Below are positions 60,149 through 64,000 of a stretch of DNA of 64,000 nt, in pieces (the first letter of the stretch is position 1; each line of letters starts with the position of its first letter). This DNA is from Pegea sp. RAD2-039. Lineage: Eukaryota; Chordata; Thaliacea; Salpida; Salpidae. Both the position numbers and the translations under genes were made by a program. Under the pieces are notes generated by a model, which saw only the letters and a list, made by a program, of their open reading frames with translations, searched no databases and was not told the origin of the DNA. The stretch covers positions 40,766 to 104,765 of the forward strand of contig JAQGEQ010000042.1 in assembly GCA_034620365.1 (NCBI GenBank), given 5' to 3'.

Positions 60149-62513
60149 ATGAATATTTATCCATCATTAGAAGACATGAAAGTCGATCAAGCTCAACAGG
60201 TAACAGCTACATATCAAATGGAATATTATTTTCAAGTTTTCATCTTCTTCACTTATTTTGCACTTTTGTTTTATAACTTGCTTTTATCTTAGCCTCTTTT
60301 CTACATTATTTATGCTAAACTGTGGTACTTAACAACTTTTATTGTCATTCAGCTCGTATTATTCTGTGTTCCCTATAAGAGCTGCTTAATTTGTCATATG
60401 CAGTGGTGCGTTGAATATAATGAATAACTTCAAAAGATTTATTTAACAAAATTGGCCTAATGAAAAAAATTATTATTTTTTAAAGACCCTGAACCAGATA
60501 AATCAGGATCAAGCTTACGCACAGATGTTACAGAATCAAGAGATGGGAGTGGCTCCTAATTCTCAAGCTCCTCTGTCTGTAGCTCCTACAAACACTTCTC
60601 CTGCTCCTGGTAACTTTAACTTATTGCTCCTCCTTGTCAATTTCACTTAGTTCACTTCTAGTCTCTAGTGGTCTATACCCTTCACTAGCTGAATACATGG
60701 GAATGGACCTGGCATCTGCTTCCTCTCAGTATTCCCTTGTTCCTCTTCCTCAATATCAATCTCCTGCTATTTTGTCATCTCAAATTTCAGGTTATATCAA
60801 ACTGAAAACATTTGTGTAAAAGTTCTTGTATTTTATTATTTGATTAATATTTCTAATTTCTGTCTATATAAAGTTCATCTACTTCAGGATTTTTCTCTTG
60901 GCTAAAACATTTGTTTTAAACAATTTATTAATTTATAACTTTTAAAACATTTAAATATAACTATTAAAATTTTTGTTTATAATAAATCTTTTAAAGTTTT
61001 TTGTTTAAAAAAGCTTCAATTTTTTCACAGATAAGTTGTTTTTAAATAATATAATTATAATATTTAACTGAAATGTCATTTAAGTTTAATTTAGTCTTTT
61101 CAATTGCTGCAACTTCTTATCTTCAACTTACTAATAGTAAAATGTTTATTCAGCAAATTTAGTGGCTCCTATTAGTCAGCAAAATATAGTTGGGATTCAA
61201 CGATCTGAAATCAAACAAGGTCTTCGTCAAGTGGTATTGTGTAAAGATGCTAAAGGGTTAGTGGGAATGAAGATCAAGTCGGTGCAGAAGGTTTGTTGAG
61301 ATTTCAATCTGAAAAAACAAAACCTTTTGAGACAAATCTATTTTCTAGGGGGTGTTTGTGGCCCATGTAACTAGAAACTCGCCTGCTGCAATGGCAGGAC
61401 TCCGATTTGGTGACCAAATATTGGACATTAATAATGAAACTTTGGCTGGTTATTCCTCAGATAAAGTTCATAAAGTTTTGAAGAAAGCAAACCCACAAAG
61501 GATTGAACTGGTCGTAAGAGACAGGTGGCTGCTGTTTATTTTTAATTCCGAACGCTTTGTTTAGCTTTATAGCGTGATGACGTCACCATGGTTTTATTGG
61601 TTTCATGTAAACACATGACTTCATCTGCTTCATAAAATTCGAGCTTTGAACAGCGAAAGTGACATCACTGAAACTTGTTTCAGACCTTTTGAACGGACCG
61701 TCACTTTACAAAAAGACAGTCATAACCACGTGGGGTTCATCTTCAAAGATGGCAAGATTGCTTCCATTGTGAAAGACTCGTCAGCAGCTAGAAATGGTCT
61801 TTTGATTGATCATCAGCTGTGTGAAGTGAATGGCCAATGTGTGATCGGTTTGAAGGTGGGTAGTTTTCAAATTACTTTTCTTGGTGTTGATTGGTTTAGA
61901 TTAACCTCTAAGTTTGTCAACTAGCTGTCAGCATTTTAGTAGGTACAAGCTACAAACAGGCGAGTCTTTTTTCTTTTGAATTATTAGTTGAGGAGTTTTT
62001 AGGCGTCTTTAGGTGCTAAATTGACTCGATCGGCTTTTATTGTTTTTTTTTTACTTCAAGTAAAATGAAGACAGAGCTGGTGGTTTACAAATTACCATCG
62101 TACCGATGCATATGTTGCTAGCAATAAGAAAATTCCAAACTTTCCGCAAGCAAACAGCTCCACTCGCTACTACGAATTAATCGTTATAATTGATGTTTTT
62201 ATCAGGACAAAGCTATTTTGGAGGTTATGCAGAATGGCGGAAACACAGTCACCATCACCATAATGCCTTCATTTGTATATGAGCATATCGTCAAAAGGTT
62301 TCTCTTCATCTACTATTCATCATAAAACTTGACTTTTTTTAAACTCAGTTTCAATTTAATTTTTTTTTTTAACTTCTTGTTCTATTTTAGTATTTTCTAT
62401 AAATATTTTAGAACTTTAGTTTACTTATGTATTATTTAAGGAATTTTAATTTTACTTTTAGTGTTGGTTCAAGTCTACTGAAAAATCAAGACCATTCAAT
62501 TCCTGAAATATAA
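60149..62513 (+). CDS. SDCBP: Syntenin (tandem PDZ adaptor)
   Basis: Eight exons with closing phases give 310 aa: 60149-60199, 60486-60609, 60662-60790, 61154-61290, 61349-61524, 61684-61855, 62206-62297, 62462-62513. The start [16 protein letters not shown] is the typical syntenin N-terminus. A Pro/Ala/Ser/Gln-rich linker holds [13 protein letters not shown], matching the conserved YPxLxxYMGL motifs, the type bound by ALIX-like partners. PDZ1 runs from REVVLCKD-like residues ([20 protein letters not shown]) to ELVVRDR. PDZ2 follows directly ([20 protein letters not shown] to TITIMPSF), the tight tandem of the family. The C-terminus is IPEI. Syntenin links syndecans and other membrane proteins to exosome and endosome traffic. 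Length slightly exceeds the human 298 aa. Confidence 0.96.
61965..62050 (-). repeat. Possible diverged relic of the 113-bp unit in a syntenin intron
   Basis: TTGAGGAGTTTTTAGG, then AGGTGCTAAATTGACTCG, resembles the stretch TCGAGGAGTTTTTACAAG, AGGTGCTAGAAGCAAG, TGAGTC of the minisatellite in array-1 orientation, with substitutions and small gaps. The similarity is short and may be chance. Confidence 0.2.
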
Positions 62514-62808
62514 CTCAGATGTTCCTAACTATGTAACCCGAATTATTCCGTCTTCATTGCACCCTATGCTTTTCAATTCATCCTTCTTTGTATTTGATGA
62601 AATTTGTATATTTGTTTCAACTTTATTCATTCCACCAGACCAGTTCTTCTATTTTAACAAAATAATTTTTGGAAGAGCTTTTTGATTTCTTCATTATAAA
62701 CACATTAAGCTTGTGATGAAAGTGATCAATCATCTTCCAAACAAACTTGCATGTTAATTTCCAGCTGTATGTAAACTACCATCACTAATGTCGAATTGTT
62801 TATAAGAA
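62514..62808. other. Syntenin 3' UTR
   Basis: Follows the syntenin stop codon. No clear feature; an AATAA-like signal is not certain. Confidence 0.35.
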
Positions 62809-62874
62809 TTGATATGTATTAAAAGATGTTTGCTTTTACAAGCTGTATTGCAACAAACATGCATAGATACAAAA

Positions 62875-63012
62875 ATGGGTAGATTAACAGTTGCTTTGAA
62901 AGATATAAGAAATTTATTTATTCAACTTCTGGCTGTAAGTGACAAATTCATCAACTCTTATAACGAACAAAAACCAAGTAGTATGAGCAAAGATATAGTT
63001 GAAAGGTCTTAA
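62875..63012 (+). CDS. Hypothetical small frame or first exon (weak)
   Basis: From the ATG at 62875 a 45-codon frame reads MGRLTVALKDIRNLFIQLLA, then VSDKFINSYNEQKPSS and MSKDIVERS. It looks more protein-like than nearby chance frames: an amphipathic helix and a balanced charge. A possible donor (GAAAG|GTCTTA) lies at its end. I do not recognise a family. It might be the first exon of a gene whose end is the frame at 63596-63802. Low confidence. Confidence 0.25.
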   Translation: MGRLTVALKDIRNLFIQLLAVSDKFINSYNEQKPSSMSKDIVERS

Positions 63013-63595
63013 GTATCACAATTTAATTGTTATAGAAAAATAGAAACACTATATGGGCAAAAAATAAATCAAAAATTTAGTATAACAAAATAGTTTTAAA
63101 TAACTTTAATTCTCGATAACTGACAAAGCCACTTTTCCAAGTTATGTCATAAATTAAAAAATCTTTTATTTAAGAATGTCAAATCTGAACTGTTAATGAG
63201 TCATTTCTGCAACCTCTGACTACAAACTTCTGCTCTTAGGTCATACAAATTACTTAAAATTAAGCAAAATATGTTTTTGAAAGACTGAATAAAAATAGTT
63301 TGTAAATTAAGCAGTTGTCAGTAGATATATAAAGTATCTAAATAGTGTGAAAGAATGTAACCAGCTGACAAGAAAAATCTGTTTTACACTTCGAAACTAG
63401 AAAAGATTCCTAAATAAATTTCTTTGCTAATTAAAAATTAGGTTTCTTCAGCATTTATTTTAATGACGATATAATTGTTCTAGTAGTTTTTTAAAAATAG
63501 TTAAGAAAAATTGATAGCTCGACTAAAATAACTACGTTTCATCAAATCTATTTTCTATGTTTATGAATATTTGTTTTTGAAAATATGTAGACATT

Positions 63596-63802
63596 GTGAA
63601 ACTATTAAACAAAATTAAGATCTTACAAATTTGCTTGCAGAGGAATCTTCAGATGATATTCAGAAGTAAACAATTATTATTAGCTTCAGAAAAAAGTCAA
63701 AAAAGCCGAACATTTATATTTACAAAAAAACGTTTTATTTGCTGTATTTTGATGGTTTGCTGGCTTTTTCTAATTATAATGAATATGCAATCTAAAAATT
63801 AA
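63596..63802 (+). CDS. Hypothetical C-terminal tail-anchor exon (weak)
   Basis: An open frame without a convincing ATG start contains KQLLLASEKSQKSRTFIFTK, directly followed by one strongly hydrophobic helix (CCILMVCWLFLIIMNM) and a short polar end. An AG acceptor (TTTGCTTGCAG) lies at 63640-63650. The helix-basic-TM-short tail plan is that of tail-anchored proteins such as SNAREs, but no family signature is visible. It could be chance in AT-rich DNA. Confidence 0.25.
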   Translation: MKLLNKIKILQICLQRNLQMIFRSKQLLLASEKSQKSRTFIFTKKRFICCILMVCWLFLIIMNMQSKN

Positions 63803-64000
63803 ATTTTATAAAAATATTTATAGAAATATTTATCGGTTTAGATAAAGAAATTTCTAATTTACGATTAACAATAAATTTTTATCGTTTTCAATACAGTTGA
63901 CAAACTTAACAATTAAGACATTCATATTTAATGTTAGTGATTTACTAATTGAAAGAATTAATTAAATAAGATGCTTATTGTATTTTGAAAAGTGAAATAT
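63803..64000. other. AT-rich right edge
   Basis: Nothing recognisable to the window end. Confidence 0.3.

Overview
This is a eukaryotic, almost certainly metazoan, nuclear window. It is very AT-rich and its genes are split by GT-AG introns, from about 40 bp up to several kb. The gene set is animal: a LNX-type RING/PDZ ubiquitin ligase, a SUV39-type histone H3K9 methyltransferase, a PDLIM/ZASP-type PDZ-ZM protein, ECSIT, PIGA, a 15-repeat cation-independent mannose-6-phosphate receptor (IGF2R type), a NAP/SET-family protein with a long tail, argininosuccinate synthase and syntenin. An IGF2R with 15 repeats, LNX with four PDZ domains and many tiny introns suggest an invertebrate with a fairly compact gene style, possibly an invertebrate deuterostome. 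I cannot place the species from sequence alone.

Layout, left to right: retrotransposon 3' end (1-835); LNX-like gene (+, 2336-6986); second copy of the retrotransposon end (about 7930-8795); a dispersed 122-bp repeat fused to a 113-bp-unit minisatellite (9580-10962); an intronless SUV39-like gene (-, 11103-12821); retroelement remains (13.6-15.0 kb); PDLIM/ZASP-like gene (-, 16245-23640) with a second minisatellite array in its last intron; a mostly empty 5-kb stretch with a decayed LINE piece; ECSIT (+, 28666-30060); PIGA (+, 31218-34403); an RTE-like LINE remnant (35.0-36.4 kb); the large IGF2R-like gene (+, 37422-49411) with a third minisatellite array filling one intron; the NAP-like gene (+, 50578-53860); a LINE remnant; ASS1 (-, 54989-56787); a fourth copy of the first LINE end (-, 57.9-58.5 kb); syntenin (+, 60149-62513); and a weak candidate gene at the right edge.

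The genes are housekeeping or signalling genes with no obvious shared pathway, although three of the nine carry PDZ domains. Reading frames were reconstructed exon by exon. Splice phases close exactly for LNX, PIGA, PDLIM, NAP and syntenin, so these genes look intact. Two features are not explained by the genes. The palindrome TGACGTCA is strongly over-represented, with 25 copies I could find where about half a copy is expected by base composition. A 113-bp tandem repeat with an internal hairpin has been seeded at four places in 64 kb, three of them inside introns. I found no tRNA, rRNA or CRISPR and no evidence of an operon.
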